Below, one piece after another: positions 54,792-64,000 of a DNA stretch of 64,000 nt (within the stretch, counting starts at the first letter, position 1; every line of letters begins with the position of its first letter). The DNA is taken from positions 310,001 to 374,000 of the forward strand of contig NZ_MACH01000116.1 in NCBI RefSeq assembly GCF_001884065.1, given 5' to 3'. The notes under the pieces were generated by a model. That model saw only the letters and a program-made list of their open reading frames with translations, was not told where the DNA came from and made no database searches. The DNA comes from Bacillus proteolyticus. Lineage in GTDB: Bacteria > Bacillota > Bacilli > Bacillales > Bacillaceae_G. The position numbers and the translations under genes are program-made.

Positions 54792-55842
54792 AGCGTTGTG
54801 GATGTGGAATTGGAAGCGCGGGAAATATGCTGTGTTACTATTTTTCTTTAGTTCACTTTATTTTTTATCTTTCGGATACTTTAGAGCAGCCGAGCGACAA
54901 CTTGCTGAATATCACGATTTGCAAGAAAAGGGAACGTACTATTATTCCTATTCTTTTGGGTTAGGAGAAAGTAATAGCTTTTCGTTAACTGTTCTTATCA
55001 TTGCTTTAGCTTGTTTATTGATGGGATGGGAACGTAGTAACCAGTCTAATACTTTACTTATGACGATGCCTTTTAAAAGAAAAGATGTCTTCTTATCTAA
55101 ATGGGCTTTCGGTTCCTTTTGTATTGTAAGCTCGTTACTTATAAATTGGATTCTTATGTATGTTATTTATAGAACAACTATTCATTTTGATTATCAATCA
55201 TTTGGACCATTTCATCGATACTTTCTTTATGCAATTGTCTCTTATGTTGCAGTATATACAGCTGCATTATGTATCGGTACTTTTACTGGAAGCGTTGTTT
55301 CGCAAATCGTTTTTTGTATTCCGTGGCTTCTAATGGGGCTTACATTTATTCCATTAGTGTACACTTTTACAATAAACCATTTACACGCTACAGATACTAG
55401 AAATAACAACTTGTATGAACAACTTCATGAAATCAATCAAAAAACAAATATAGTTGCACCAATATATAATTTCACGATTTATTACGATTATGATCCTGAA
55501 TTACGTAAAAAAGAAAAGGACTCAACTACTTTAAGAGATCCAGCATCTTATCACTATTATTCAGCTAAATCGATGTTAGTCCCTATTTTTTATACAATAG
55601 TTAATTTACTACTTGGCGCATATTTATATATACGATCGCCAAATGAAAACACTCAAAAAATATTTATTTTCCAAAAACATTTAAAAATATGGGTATGGGG
55701 GACAACCATTTACTTTGCATTACTAGGTGGCTATAAAATAAATCAATTTAATTTCTTACTTAACTACTATATCAGTTTGCTTCTCGCTGGAATCATTACT
55801 TATGTTGTACTATCACGTCTAACAAATTATAAAGTTTTTTAA
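54781..55842 (+). CDS. ABC exporter permease 1
   Basis: 353 residues, about six or seven transmembrane helices and a long extracytoplasmic loop (about 200-270) rich in charged residues. It starts MFHKALWMWNWKRGKYAVLL. The ATG at 54781 is six bases after GAGGAGG and overlaps the ATPase gene by 11 bases. Paralogue of the next gene: WERSNQSNTLLMTMPFKRKDVF matches WERQNNSSDLLWSMPFKRSH. Confidence 0.85.
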   Translation: MFHKALWMWNWKRGKYAVLLFFFSSLYFLSFGYFRAAERQLAEYHDLQEKGTYYYSYSFGLGESNSFSLTVLIIALACLLMGWERSNQSNTLLMTMPFKRKDVFLSKWAFGSFCIVSSLLINWILMYVIYRTTIHFDYQSFGPFHRYFLYAIVSYVAVYTAALCIGTFTGSVVSQIVFCIPWLLMGLTFIPLVYTFTINHLHATDTRNNNLYEQLHEINQKTNIVAPIYNFTIYYDYDPELRKKEKDSTTLRDPASYHYYSAKSMLVPIFYTIVNLLLGAYLYIRSPNENTQKIFIFQKHLKIWVWGTTIYFALLGGYKINQFNFLLNYYISLLLAGIITYVVLSRLTNYKVF

Positions 55843-55854
55843 AGGAGGGGGCCT

Positions 55855-56919
55855 ATGTTTCAAAAAGCACTATGGCTAAGAACATATCAACAAAGTAAAT
55901 ATGTTGTGTGGTTGTTTTGGTTCGTTAGCTTCTATACTTTATCATATAAATACTATATGGCTTCTATTCAACAGCTATACTTTCTAAATGACAATAAAAA
56001 GTGGAACTATGTATATCACTACCACTTTGATTTAACACTTATAGACCCTGTCCTACTGTTAGGTGGTATACTTATCGTTCTAGCTTGTACATTAATTGGT
56101 TGGGAAAGACAAAATAACTCTAGTGACTTGCTATGGTCTATGCCATTTAAACGTTCACACATCTATATAACAAAGTGGTTGTTTGGGATCTGCAACATCG
56201 CAGCAATCATCGTATTAAACTGGGGACTATTCGCCATTATGAAAAAAACAACTTTTCATAATAAATATCAAATATTTTCACCATTTCATACTTATTTTCT
56301 ATACATGTTAATTGTGTTAATCGCTATTTATACGCTTGCATTATGTATAGGAACAATTACTGGGAATATTCTCTCGCAGGGTCTCCTTACTGCAGCTATA
56401 TTCATGTTTCCATTGTTATTTCCATCCCTTATCTCAGCGGTCATCGCTGTTCACTCGAATACTGACTTTCATGAGGACAATGGTAATATGCATCGTATTA
56501 TGGAAAACATACGCATTTCGGGTCCAGCAGAAAATTTTCATATTAGATTTGATTATAATCCACAAAATGCTTATACCGATAATGATGGCGTGCGTCATAA
56601 TGAACCAAACTTTACAGAAATCCCTTCAGTAAAAACATTGATTGGACCTATTGCACATGTCATTATTTTATTACCACTCGGTATATATTTATATGTTCGT
56701 TCAGTCAATGAGCGAAATGGTAGTTTCTTACTATATCCAAAGCTTCAAAAGATATTTATGGTCTGCGCTATTTTCTGTATCGGAATTAGCGGCGGTTTAA
56801 TAATTGGTGGGACCCATTCGTTGCTTAATTTTTACGTTGGTTTGTTCGGAACAAGCATAATTAGCTATTTTCTTCTATCTAAAATATTGAGATTGAAGGT
56901 CTCTTGGAATTTCAAATAA
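55855..56919 (+). CDS. ABC exporter permease 2
   Basis: 354 residues with the same layout as permease 1: MFQKALWLRTYQQSKYVVWL, the WERQNNSSDLLWSMPFKR segment, the loop and the C-terminal helices with SLLNFYVGLFGTSIISYF. AAAGGAGGGGG precedes the ATG, and a 12-base gap separates it from permease 1. The two permeases arose by duplication and probably form a heterodimer with two copies of the ATPase. The substrate is unknown; the regulator type suggests cell-envelope stress. Confidence 0.85.
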   Translation: MFQKALWLRTYQQSKYVVWLFWFVSFYTLSYKYYMASIQQLYFLNDNKKWNYVYHYHFDLTLIDPVLLLGGILIVLACTLIGWERQNNSSDLLWSMPFKRSHIYITKWLFGICNIAAIIVLNWGLFAIMKKTTFHNKYQIFSPFHTYFLYMLIVLIAIYTLALCIGTITGNILSQGLLTAAIFMFPLLFPSLISAVIAVHSNTDFHEDNGNMHRIMENIRISGPAENFHIRFDYNPQNAYTDNDGVRHNEPNFTEIPSVKTLIGPIAHVIILLPLGIYLYVRSVNERNGSFLLYPKLQKIFMVCAIFCIGISGGLIIGGTHSLLNFYVGLFGTSIISYFLLSKILRLKVSWNFK

Positions 56920-56950
56920 AATAACCTCCTCACTAAGAGGCGGTTATTTT
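56919..56950. terminator. bidirectional terminator
   Basis: AAATAACC-T-CCTC and GAGG-C-GGTTATTT form a stem with one mismatch, between convergent genes. Confidence 0.8.
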
Positions 56951-57489
56951 ATATTCTCTCTCCTATCTCCATACACCATCTCTTCTTTCATCCCAAACCC
57001 ATCACCATTTTGCACAATTTGATCTGTTGGAGCAACTACACTTTCAGCAATTTTCCATTCCCCGCGCTCTTTCATAAATACTTGCAGAAAATAGTTCATG
57101 CCATTTAGCTGATATGCATTTTCTTTTTTCACATTATAGTGCACCGCAATGTAGTACACTTGAATGTTTTCTTTCCCTGCTTTTGATACGTATTGCGATA
57201 ATCTTGGAATGTACATTGATGCTTTCTTAAATGGTAAGTGCTTCGCTTTAACGAGCGATGAACTTGTTACATTACGTAATGTGTCCTGATTACGAATGTT
57301 ATCACTATGATGAAATAATACTGCATTTTGCATAGAACGAACCCATAATTTCGAATACAAGACAGTATTATCATTTTCAATATACTTCACTTCTTTTTGC
57401 ACCACTTGAATAGGGGTATCGGCGTACATGAATGTATTAAAGCAGAAAAAGCTTCCAAGTAAAACGGTAAGTGCCGCAATATATTTCAT
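56944..57489 (-). CDS. secreted protein of unknown function
   Basis: 181 residues. A signal peptide (MKYIAALTVLLGSFFCFNTF, cleavage near YA-DT) is followed by a small alpha/beta domain with VYYIAVHYNVKKEN and FMKERGEWKIAE, which resembles DUF4829/NTF2-like extracytoplasmic domains. No catalytic motif. It stands alone between the ABC operon and the MarR gene. Confidence 0.6.
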   Translation of the reverse strand: MKYIAALTVLLGSFFCFNTFMYADTPIQVVQKEVKYIENDNTVLYSKLWVRSMQNAVLFHHSDNIRNQDTLRNVTSSSLVKAKHLPFKKASMYIPRLSQYVSKAGKENIQVYYIAVHYNVKKENAYQLNGMNYFLQVFMKERGEWKIAESVVAPTDQIVQNGDGFGMKEEMVYGDRRENIK

Positions 57490-57555
57490 AATCTTTCCTC
57501 CGATCTTTTTAATTAAAGTATCGGAGTTTCAAAATATTTTTATTCAAAAGAAAAA

Positions 57556-57583
57556 GGATAGGAAAGCTCTTGCTTCCTATCCT
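57556..57583 (-). terminator. terminator of the marR-type gene
   Basis: AGGATAGGAA and TTCCTATCCT with a short loop and T run on the minus strand. Confidence 0.8.
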
Positions 57584-57589
57584 CATTTA

Positions 57590-58009
57590 TTATAAGACGC
57601 GGCCAAATAGTTCTAAAACCATTTCTATCTCTTGGTCGCTCCAACCTTTAAATCTCTCTTTATAATATTCTTTACGCACAGCTTCAAGTTTTTCAGTTAC
57701 TTCTCGTCCGTTTTCTGTAATTTCTAAGTATACGATACGACGGTCTGAATTTGATCTCTTTCTTTCAACAAACCCTTTTCGCACGAGACGATCTGTTACA
57801 GCTGTAATATGACTGGAGGTTACGTTTACTTCACTCGCAATTTGCGAAGCCATCTGTGGACTTTTTAAAAATAACGCACGTAATACAGAGAATTCATTAT
57901 ATGGCATATGCTCTGAAAAACGTGTATTAATATCATTTTGTAATAAACGTATCATCTTTCGAAATGATGCAGATAAATCTAAAATCAGTGTTTCTCTATT
58001 TTCGTTCAC
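57590..58009 (-). CDS. MarR-family transcriptional regulator
   Basis: 139 residues. The winged helix shows MASQIASEVNVTSSHITAVTDRLVRKGFVERKRS and the wing DRRIVYLEITENGREV. The start is GTG 58009, eight bases after AAAGGGA; a longer frame reaches 58042. It diverges from the SIMPL gene at 58170 and could regulate it or itself. Its ligand is unknown. Confidence 0.85.
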   Translation of the reverse strand: MNENRETLILDLSASFRKMIRLLQNDINTRFSEHMPYNEFSVLRALFLKSPQMASQIASEVNVTSSHITAVTDRLVRKGFVERKRSNSDRRIVYLEITENGREVTEKLEAVRKEYYKERFKGWSDQEIEMVLELFGRVL

Positions 58010-58169
58010 TAGCCTCGTCCCTTTTTTATCATATTTATACATATTATAATCTATAAATACCTATGTTGTATATGCTTTCTTCCCTTAACATTCTCATTTA
58101 TGTAACTTTTTTCATACGATTTTCTTTTTTGTTCACACATATACATGTAAAAAAGGATGGTGAACATAA

Positions 58170-58841
58170 ATGCAAAGTGGAATGAATCCGTATTTACATA
58201 ATATCCGTACGACAAATACTGGTAAAGAAGCTACTATTACTGTACAAGGAGAAGGCATTATAAAAGCCAAACCAAATGTTGTCATATTAACACTAGGCAT
58301 TCGAACAGATAGTAAAAATGTAAAACAAGCGCAAGAAGAAAATGCAGTGCAATCGAAACAATTGCTTGATGCACTCAAACAGCTAGGTATTGCCGATAAA
58401 GATATAGAAACTATTTCTTATACGATTACCCCTCAATACGAATATGTAAATGATAAAGCCTTACTACAAGGCTACCGTGTGGAGCATTTGTATGAAATTA
58501 CCGTTTTAAATGTACAAAAAGCAGGGGAAGTATATGATATAGCCGTGACGAATGGTGCAAACGTAGCAAAAGGGTTACGCTTTCGAATATCTCATCCAAA
58601 TAAATATTATGAGCAAGCTCTCATTCAGGCTCTGCACCAAGCAGTAGAAAAAGCTCGTGCTATTGCGAGTACCTACAATTTAAACATTAATCCCGTTCCC
58701 CTCTCACTCGTTGAAGAATCTGCCCAATTGCCACGGGAGGTTGCATCCTATGCTACTTTACATGCACAAGCAGCCCCGCCCATTCAATCTGGAGAACTAG
58801 AAATTATTTCAACCATACGAGCCATTTTTACGTATTTATAA
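58170..58841 (+). CDS. SIMPL-domain (DUF541) protein
   Basis: 223 residues. The ITVQGEGIIKAKPNVVILTLGIRTDSKNVKQAQEEN start (shortened: GEG motif) and ETISYTITPQYEYVNDKALLQGYRVEH are the DUF541 pattern of YggE-like proteins. No signal peptide is visible, unlike E. coli YggE. The family is linked to stress tolerance; the biochemical role is unknown. GGATGGTG precedes the ATG. Confidence 0.82.
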   Translation: MQSGMNPYLHNIRTTNTGKEATITVQGEGIIKAKPNVVILTLGIRTDSKNVKQAQEENAVQSKQLLDALKQLGIADKDIETISYTITPQYEYVNDKALLQGYRVEHLYEITVLNVQKAGEVYDIAVTNGANVAKGLRFRISHPNKYYEQALIQALHQAVEKARAIASTYNLNINPVPLSLVEESAQLPREVASYATLHAQAAPPIQSGELEIISTIRAIFTYL

Positions 58842-58849
58842 ATAATTTC

Positions 58850-58908
58850 GTTTATAAGTAAACGTTATCATTTTCGTTGTTGTAAAAACATGATGTTCTG
58901 ATATAATA
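58850..58908 (+). promoter_or_regulatory. purine permease promoter and upstream palindrome
   Basis: CGTTTATAAGTAAACG (58850-58865) is a 16-base palindrome. The promoter is TTGTAA (58881-58886), 16 bases, TATAAT (58903-58908). The palindrome is upstream of the -35 and could be an activator or repressor site. Confidence 0.65.
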
Positions 58909-58975
58909 AAGGACGGTGAGCTCTTACAAAAGAGATATCACGGGTGGGAGAGGGATATGAAAAAGAAGGTTTAAC

Positions 58976-60265
58976 ATGAAAGGAATACTTGAAAGAACAT
59001 TTAAATTAGACTTACACCAAACATCACCAAAACAAGAAGTTTTAGCTGGAGTCACGTCATTTTTCACGATCGTTTATATTATGATTGTAAATGCGTCAAT
59101 CTTATCAGATGCCGGCATTCCTCTTGAAGCTGGAATTTTAGCAACTGTTTTTAGTTCATTTGTCGGATGTCTACTTATGGCATTTTGGGCAAATGCACCT
59201 GCTATTCTTGTCCCAGGTATGGGTGTAAATGCATTCTTCACGTACACTGCTGTGCACACGCTCGGTCTAGCTTGGCAAGAAGCATTAGCAGCTGTTTTTA
59301 TCGCCGGTATTATTTTTGCAATTGCTGCTTTTACACCGATTGCTCGCGTGCTTTCGGTATCGATTCCAAAGTCATTAAAGGAAGCGATCACTGTCGGTAT
59401 CGGGTTGTTTTTAGCTTTCATCGGCTTGCAAAAAGGTGGTTTAGTCGTTTCGCATCCTAATACTGCTGTTGCAATGGGGAAATTAAGTAGTCCTGTCGTT
59501 CTTGCAACACTACTTACTCTTATTGTGGCACTTGTACTATTTGTGCGTAACGTACGTGGAAACTTTTTATGGACGATTGCAATTGGAACTGGTATTGCAT
59601 GGCTATTTGGCCTTGTTGATACGAGTCAAGTGGGAAATAGTTCATTTTCATTCGCTAATTACGGCGATGTGTTTGGAGCTATGTCATTTGGGAAACTTTC
59701 TTCCTTACCATTTTGGATTGCAACATTCTCCTTAAGCATGGTGCTTATTTTTGAGAACATGGGACTACTGCACGGTTTATTAGAAGATGACCGTAAATTC
59801 CCACGTGCTTACCAAGCAAATGCAATTTCAGCAATGACATGTGGTCTATTTGGCACAAGCCCTACCGTTTCAACAGTAGAGAGTGCCGCAGGTATTACTG
59901 CAGGCGGAAAAACAGGTCTGACGTCTATCGTTACAGGGTTATTATTCTTCGCGTCACTGTTTGCTCTTCCGTTTGTCAAACTAATTCCTGATAGTGCCAT
60001 TGCACCAATCTTAATTATTATTGGCGGCCTGATGATTACAAGCATTCAACAAATTCCTCTGAACGACTTTTCAGAAGGATTTCCAGCGTTTTTAATTATC
60101 GTTATGATTCCGCTCACATATAGTATCGCTGATGGCATTGCGTTCGGATTTATTGCTTATCCTATCTTGAAAGTTGCTATTGGAAAGCGTAAAGAAGTCG
60201 CACCGTCCATGTATATCATTACATGCTTATTCTTAGCCATGTTCGTATTACACGCTATTGGCTAG
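58976..60265 (+). CDS. NCS2-family purine permease (AzgA/PbuG-like)
   Basis: 429 residues with about twelve to fourteen transmembrane helices. VPGMGVNAFFTYTAV, the ALAAVFIAGIIFAI region and GTSPTVSTVESAAGITAGGKTGLT are the AzgA-subfamily motifs; these proton symporters take up adenine, guanine or hypoxanthine. AGAAGG lies upstream. No purine riboswitch core precedes it. The nucleoside catabolic genes a few kb away fit a shared purine salvage theme. Confidence 0.9.
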   Translation: MKGILERTFKLDLHQTSPKQEVLAGVTSFFTIVYIMIVNASILSDAGIPLEAGILATVFSSFVGCLLMAFWANAPAILVPGMGVNAFFTYTAVHTLGLAWQEALAAVFIAGIIFAIAAFTPIARVLSVSIPKSLKEAITVGIGLFLAFIGLQKGGLVVSHPNTAVAMGKLSSPVVLATLLTLIVALVLFVRNVRGNFLWTIAIGTGIAWLFGLVDTSQVGNSSFSFANYGDVFGAMSFGKLSSLPFWIATFSLSMVLIFENMGLLHGLLEDDRKFPRAYQANAISAMTCGLFGTSPTVSTVESAAGITAGGKTGLTSIVTGLLFFASLFALPFVKLIPDSAIAPILIIIGGLMITSIQQIPLNDFSEGFPAFLIIVMIPLTYSIADGIAFGFIAYPILKVAIGKRKEVAPSMYIITCLFLAMFVLHAIG

Positions 60266-60266
60266 T

Positions 60267-60299
60267 AAAAAAACACCGAGGAAACCTCGGTGTTTTTTT
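60267..60299. terminator. bidirectional terminator
   Basis: AAAAAACACCGAGG and CCTCGGTGTTTTTT around AAA, between convergent permease and corA genes. Confidence 0.92.
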
Positions 60300-61248
60300 A
60301 CTTAAACCAACCCTTTTTATAAAACCAAGCCATCATGCCCCCACCAATTAACGCCATAATTAATAGACAAATAAAGTAACTATACTTCCCGCCAAGCTCT
60401 GGCATATGCGAAAAGTTCATGCCGTATACCCCTGCAATAAATGTTAACGGCATGAAAATAGTTGAGAAAACAGTTAATGTTTTCATAATATTGTTCATAT
60501 GGTGGGAATTCAGTGAAAAGTAACTATCGCGAATATCTGCTGTTAATTCACGGCTTGCTTCAATCATCTCTGTCAGTTTAAGCAAATGATCATGTATATC
60601 TTTAAAATAAATTTCATGATCGCTTATACCGTAAAAACGAGTTGAATTTAAAATGCGGTACAATAAATCACGCATCGGAATAATCGTACGCCTTAGTTTA
60701 GATAAATCTGTACGAATATCAAATACCTCTTCTAGCACACTTCCTGCTGTCTCACCCGTTAAATTATCATCAATTGCATTTAAATGGTCTTCAATGTAAT
60801 AAACAGGCGCGAAATAATCATCTACAATTTGGTCAATAATTGTATGTGCTACATGTAAAGGGCTCTTCTTAATACGTTTTTTCTCACCGAGCGTTTTCCA
60901 TACTCTTTCAATCGCATTATTATGAGAGAAGTGGAAAGAGACTATATATCGATCACTAACAAATAAATCGATTTCATGCGGTTCTAATCCGTCTTCTCCG
61001 AATGCATGGAGAACTAAAAAGTTATATCCATCATAAAAATCTACCTTTGGTCTCTGTACATACTCTACACAATCTTCAATCGCAAGGGGATGGAACTTGA
61101 AGTGATCTTGTAAAATATATGTATACTCCTCTTTCGTCGGCTTATATAAATCAAGCCAATACCATACGATGTTTTCTTTTTTCGTGTCTTCCAGCGAAAC
61201 ATCATATAAAACTTCATTTTTTTTCGTTATTGCACAAATTCTAATCAT
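60298..61248 (-). CDS. corA: CorA-family magnesium/cobalt transporter
   Basis: 316 residues. A large N-terminal cytoplasmic domain is followed by two C-terminal transmembrane helices. The GMN selectivity motif is in AGVYGMNFSHMPEL between them. It forms pentameric divalent-cation channels. The start is ATG 61248 after GGGTGA; longer in-frame candidates to 61275 lack a ribosome site. Confidence 0.92.
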   Translation of the reverse strand: MIRICAITKKNEVLYDVSLEDTKKENIVWYWLDLYKPTKEEYTYILQDHFKFHPLAIEDCVEYVQRPKVDFYDGYNFLVLHAFGEDGLEPHEIDLFVSDRYIVSFHFSHNNAIERVWKTLGEKKRIKKSPLHVAHTIIDQIVDDYFAPVYYIEDHLNAIDDNLTGETAGSVLEEVFDIRTDLSKLRRTIIPMRDLLYRILNSTRFYGISDHEIYFKDIHDHLLKLTEMIEASRELTADIRDSYFSLNSHHMNNIMKTLTVFSTIFMPLTFIAGVYGMNFSHMPELGGKYSYFICLLIMALIGGGMMAWFYKKGWFK

Positions 61249-61283
61249 AATTTCACCCATTATTATTATAAACAAAAAATAGT

Positions 61284-61316
61284 AAAAAAAGCCAAGGAGA
61301 AATACTCCTTGGCTCT
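61284..61316 (-). terminator. terminator of the deoB-punA-pdp operon
   Basis: AGCCAAGGAG and CTCCTTGGCT around AAATA, followed by seven T on the minus strand. Confidence 0.9.
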
Positions 61317-61322
61317 TCTTTA

Positions 61323-62627
61323 TTATTTAGTAACGATGCCGTGCACTAGTGTCGGCGCATCTACATGGTCTTTAGCGATTTTCATGTTCTCATAAATTTT
61401 CGCTTTTACATCTTCAACATTTTCGCGGTTTGCGTAAATTGTAACAAGAGAGTCCCCTTTTTTCACGCTATCGCCTACTTTTTTGCGAAGCATTAGACCA
61501 ACTGCTAAATCAATTTCAGACTCTTTCGTTGCACGCCCTGCTCCTAAAAGCATTGCTGCTGTTCCGATTTCATCTGCAACGATTTCCGATACGTAACCGT
61601 CTTCTTTCGCTTCCACTTCAATTTTAAATTGTGCTTGTGGCAATTTAGAAGGATCATCAACAACAGATGCATCGCCGCCTTGCGCTGATAAGAACGTTTT
61701 AAATGATTCTAGCGCTTTACCATTGTTCATTACTTCAATTAACTTTTCACGCGCATCTTCTAAAGATGAAGCTTGTCCAGCAAGGTACACCATCTGACTG
61801 CCAAGCGTTAAACATAACTCTTCTAAATCTTTCGGTCCTTTACCTTGTAATGTATCAATTGCTTCTTGTACTTCTAATGCGTTACCAATTGCTTCACCAA
61901 GCGGCTGACTCATATCAGAAATAACCGCCATCGTATTACGACCAACGTTATTACCGATGCGTACCATTGCTTCAGCTAAACGTTTTGCATCTTCATCCGT
62001 TTTCATAAATGCTCCTGCTCCAGTTTTTACATCAAGAACAATTGCATCTGCACCAGCAGCAATTTTTTTACTCATAATCGAGCTTGCAATAAGCGGAATT
62101 GAGTTTACTGTTGCCGTTACATCACGAAGTGCATATAACTTTTTATCAGCAGGTGTTAAGTTTCCACTTTGGCCGATAACAGCAATTTTATTTTCATTTA
62201 CAAGACGCATGAATTCATCATTTTCAATTTCCACATGGAATCCTGGAACTGCTTCTAATTTATCAATTGTACCACCAGTATGTCCTAAACCACGTCCAGA
62301 CATTTTCGCTACTGGTACACCTAAAGCAGCTACTAGTGGACCTAATACAAGTGTCGTTGTATCACCAACACCACCTGTTGAATGCTTATCTACTTTTACC
62401 CCTTCGATGGCTGATAAATCAATTGTATCACCGCTATTTACCATTGCCATCGTTAAATCTGCACGTTCTTGATCATTCATATCTTGGAAGAAAATTGCCA
62501 TTGCAAGTGAACTTACTTGATAATCAGGAATATCACCATTTGTATATCCTTCAATAATAAAGTTAATTTCTTCTGTCGTTAATGCTTGTCCATCACGTTT
62601 TTTTGCAATTAGGTCCACCATTCTCAT
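61323..62627 (-). CDS. pdp: pyrimidine-nucleoside phosphorylase
   Basis: 434 residues. [23 protein letters not shown] and [18 protein letters not shown] are the phosphate and nucleoside binding blocks of the thymidine/pyrimidine nucleoside phosphorylase family. It cleaves uridine and deoxythymidine with phosphate to base and (deoxy)ribose 1-phosphate. Third in an operon with purine nucleoside phosphorylase and phosphopentomutase. Confidence 0.94.
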   Translation of the reverse strand: MRMVDLIAKKRDGQALTTEEINFIIEGYTNGDIPDYQVSSLAMAIFFQDMNDQERADLTMAMVNSGDTIDLSAIEGVKVDKHSTGGVGDTTTLVLGPLVAALGVPVAKMSGRGLGHTGGTIDKLEAVPGFHVEIENDEFMRLVNENKIAVIGQSGNLTPADKKLYALRDVTATVNSIPLIASSIMSKKIAAGADAIVLDVKTGAGAFMKTDEDAKRLAEAMVRIGNNVGRNTMAVISDMSQPLGEAIGNALEVQEAIDTLQGKGPKDLEELCLTLGSQMVYLAGQASSLEDAREKLIEVMNNGKALESFKTFLSAQGGDASVVDDPSKLPQAQFKIEVEAKEDGYVSEIVADEIGTAAMLLGAGRATKESEIDLAVGLMLRKKVGDSVKKGDSLVTIYANRENVEDVKAKIYENMKIAKDHVDAPTLVHGIVTK

Positions 62628-62634
62628 TGTGAAG

Positions 62635-63456
62635 TCACCCCTTCATTTGTTTTACGATTGCTTTTACTAATGCTAAGAAGTTAGCTTTAACACGTTCTGT
62701 CGTTTCAATTACTTCATCATGGTGAAGTGGCTGATCTAAAATACCAGCTGCCATATTTGAAATACAAGAAATACCAAGTACTTTCATACCAGCATGACGA
62801 GCTACAATTACTTCCGGTACTGTTGACATACCAACTGCATCTCCGCCAAGTGTACGAAGCATACGAATTTCAGCAGGTGTTTCATATACAGGACCTGTCA
62901 TTCCAACATATACACCTTCTTGTACTTTAATGTTTAAGTCTGCTGCAACTTGTTTCGCCATTTCGCGAAGTTCTGTCGTATAAGATGTAGACATATCAGG
63001 GAAACGTACACCCATTTCAGAATCATTTGGTCCAATTAATGGATTCGTACCCATGAAGTTAATGTGGTCTGAAATTAACATAAGATCGCCTGGTTCAAAT
63101 GATGTATTTACACCACCAGCTGCGTTCGTTACAACAACAGTTTCTACACCTAGTTCTTTCATAACACGAACTGGAAATGTTACTTTTTGCATGTCATATC
63201 CTTCGTAGAAATGGAAACGTCCTTGCATTGCTACTACAGGTACACCTTGAAGTGTACCGAATACTAGTTGACCTGCATGTCCTTCTACAGTTGATACTGG
63301 GAATTCAGGAATTTCGCTGTAAGGCACTGTTACCGCATTTTCGATTTCATCTGCTAATACACCTAGTCCAGATCCAAGGATTAGTCCTACTTGTGGTGTT
63401 TCTTGAAATTTCTCTTTTAAGTATGAAGCTGATTTTGTAATAAGTTCACGATTCAT
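62635..63456 (-). CDS. punA: purine-nucleoside phosphorylase (trimeric type)
   Basis: 273 residues. [42 protein letters not shown] and [21 protein letters not shown] are the family blocks of trimeric PNPs (also named pupG or deoD in other bacilli), which cleave guanosine and inosine with phosphate. Located between deoB and pdp, eight bases before pdp. Confidence 0.93.
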   Translation of the reverse strand: MNRELITKSASYLKEKFQETPQVGLILGSGLGVLADEIENAVTVPYSEIPEFPVSTVEGHAGQLVFGTLQGVPVVAMQGRFHFYEGYDMQKVTFPVRVMKELGVETVVVTNAAGGVNTSFEPGDLMLISDHINFMGTNPLIGPNDSEMGVRFPDMSTSYTTELREMAKQVAADLNIKVQEGVYVGMTGPVYETPAEIRMLRTLGGDAVGMSTVPEVIVARHAGMKVLGISCISNMAAGILDQPLHHDEVIETTERVKANFLALVKAIVKQMKG

Positions 63457-63468
63457 TTGTTTATCCCC

Positions 63469-64000
63469 CTATTTCTTTAGCTCGTTTAAGAAGCTTGTTC
63501 CGTATTCTGGCATTTTCACACCGAAGTTTTCTGCTACAGTTGCACCAATATCAGCAAATGTTTGACGAAGTGCTAATTCTTGTCCGCCTTCTTTCATGCT
63601 TGGGCTATATGCTAATAACGGTACATATTCACGTGTATGATCAGTACCAGGATGTACTGGATCATTACCATGGTCTGCTGTAATTAATAATAAATCATCT
63701 TCTTTAAGTTTTTCGAATACTTCTGGAAGACGTGCATCATACTCTTGCAGAGCTTCTCCATATCCTTGTGGATCACGACGGTGACCGAATAATGCATCAA
63801 AGTCAACTAAGTTTAAGAAGCTAAGACCTGTAAAGTCCATGTTTAATGTATCTACAAGCTTATCCATTCCATCCATGTTAGACTTCGTACGAAGTGATTC
63901 CGTTACCCCTTCGCCATCATAAATATCAGAAATTTTACCGATAGCAATTACATCGTAGTCACTATCTTTTAATTCATTCATTACCGTGCGACCAAATGGT
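63469..64000 (-). CDS. deoB: phosphopentomutase, C-terminal part
   Basis: The last 176 codons of the gene; the rest is beyond the window. [50 protein letters not shown] and [23 protein letters not shown] (each a family block, shortened where needed) include the metal-binding DHG and DHT motifs of the alkaline-phosphatase-like fold. It interconverts (deoxy)ribose 1- and 5-phosphate made by the two phosphorylases downstream. Confidence 0.92.
   Translation of the reverse strand, partial: PFGRTVMNELKDSDYDVIAIGKISDIYDGEGVTESLRTKSNMDGMDKLVDTLNMDFTGLSFLNLVDFDALFGHRRDPQGYGEALQEYDARLPEVFEKLKEDDLLLITADHGNDPVHPGTDHTREYVPLLAYSPSMKEGGQELALRQTFADIGATVAENFGVKMPEYGTSFLNELKK

Noticed and set aside
58909-58975. 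Purine riboswitch before the permease
   Set aside because: The conserved core of the G-box (such as TATAATCCTAA...GTTTCTACC) is absent.

Overview
The window is chromosomal DNA of a low-GC, spore-forming Firmicute, almost certainly a member of the Bacillus cereus group. The evidence is the AT-rich sequence with strong GGAGG-type ribosome sites, the dacF-spoIIA-spoVA sporulation block, a YjcZ-type small sporulation gene, a spore-surface-type protein, and three copies of a short repeat that matches the bcr1 element known from this group. No tRNA, rRNA, CRISPR array, prophage or transposase gene was found. Most of the window is core genome. Both ends are cut inside genes: an alpha-glucosidase at the left and phosphopentomutase at the right.

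Layout. 1-1.9 kb: end of a maltose-type sugar locus and the shared sugar-importer ATPase msmX, with CcpA-type cre sites between them. 2-12 kb: small membrane proteins, lipoproteins, a truncated dehydrogenase, an AAA-type ATPase, a thiolase, a Nudix hydrolase, a metzincin-like protein, and a PadR/HAAS membrane-protein operon with three matching operators. 12-21 kb: 3-hydroxybutyrate dehydrogenase, a YvrJ peptide, and the complete methionine salvage locus (mtnA, K, U, E, W, X, B, D), in which mtnKA and mtnWXBD are each preceded by an S-box (SAM) riboswitch. 21-27.6 kb: a serine hydrolase/dehydrogenase operon, a diguanylate cyclase, a nitroreductase with a palindromic operator, and a spore-surface protein.

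27.6-33 kb: the glucose PTS (glcT, ptsG, ptsH, ptsI) with its RNA antiterminator target. 33-37 kb: N-acetylglucosamine catabolism (nagA, nagB, nagR). 37-43.4 kb: a ComEC-like metallo-hydrolase, scpA/scpB condensin subunits, a DUF309 gene, ribT, ppiB, ypuA and HAD phosphatases. The riboflavin genes that ribT accompanies in B. subtilis are absent here. 43.6-53.4 kb: spoVAA-AF (dipicolinate uptake into the spore), a MetP/MetS-type amino-acid transporter, and spoIIAA-spoIIAB-sigF with dacF (forespore sigma factor circuit). 53.4-58 kb: a YtrA-type regulator, ABC ATPase and two paralogous permeases with a long perfect operator, then a MarR regulator. 58-64 kb: a SIMPL protein, a purine permease, CorA, and a nucleoside catabolic operon (deoB, purine nucleoside phosphorylase, pdp).

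No clear new multi-gene system is present. The most interesting observations are that all three bcr1-like copies sit at the A/T-rich foot of an intrinsic terminator, two of them overlapping the stop codon of the preceding gene; an intrinsic terminator between scpA and scpB; an orphan ribT beside a 486-base gene-free gap; the three-operator PadR/HAAS locus; a divergent metzincin-like protein; and several very small genes (31-45 codons).
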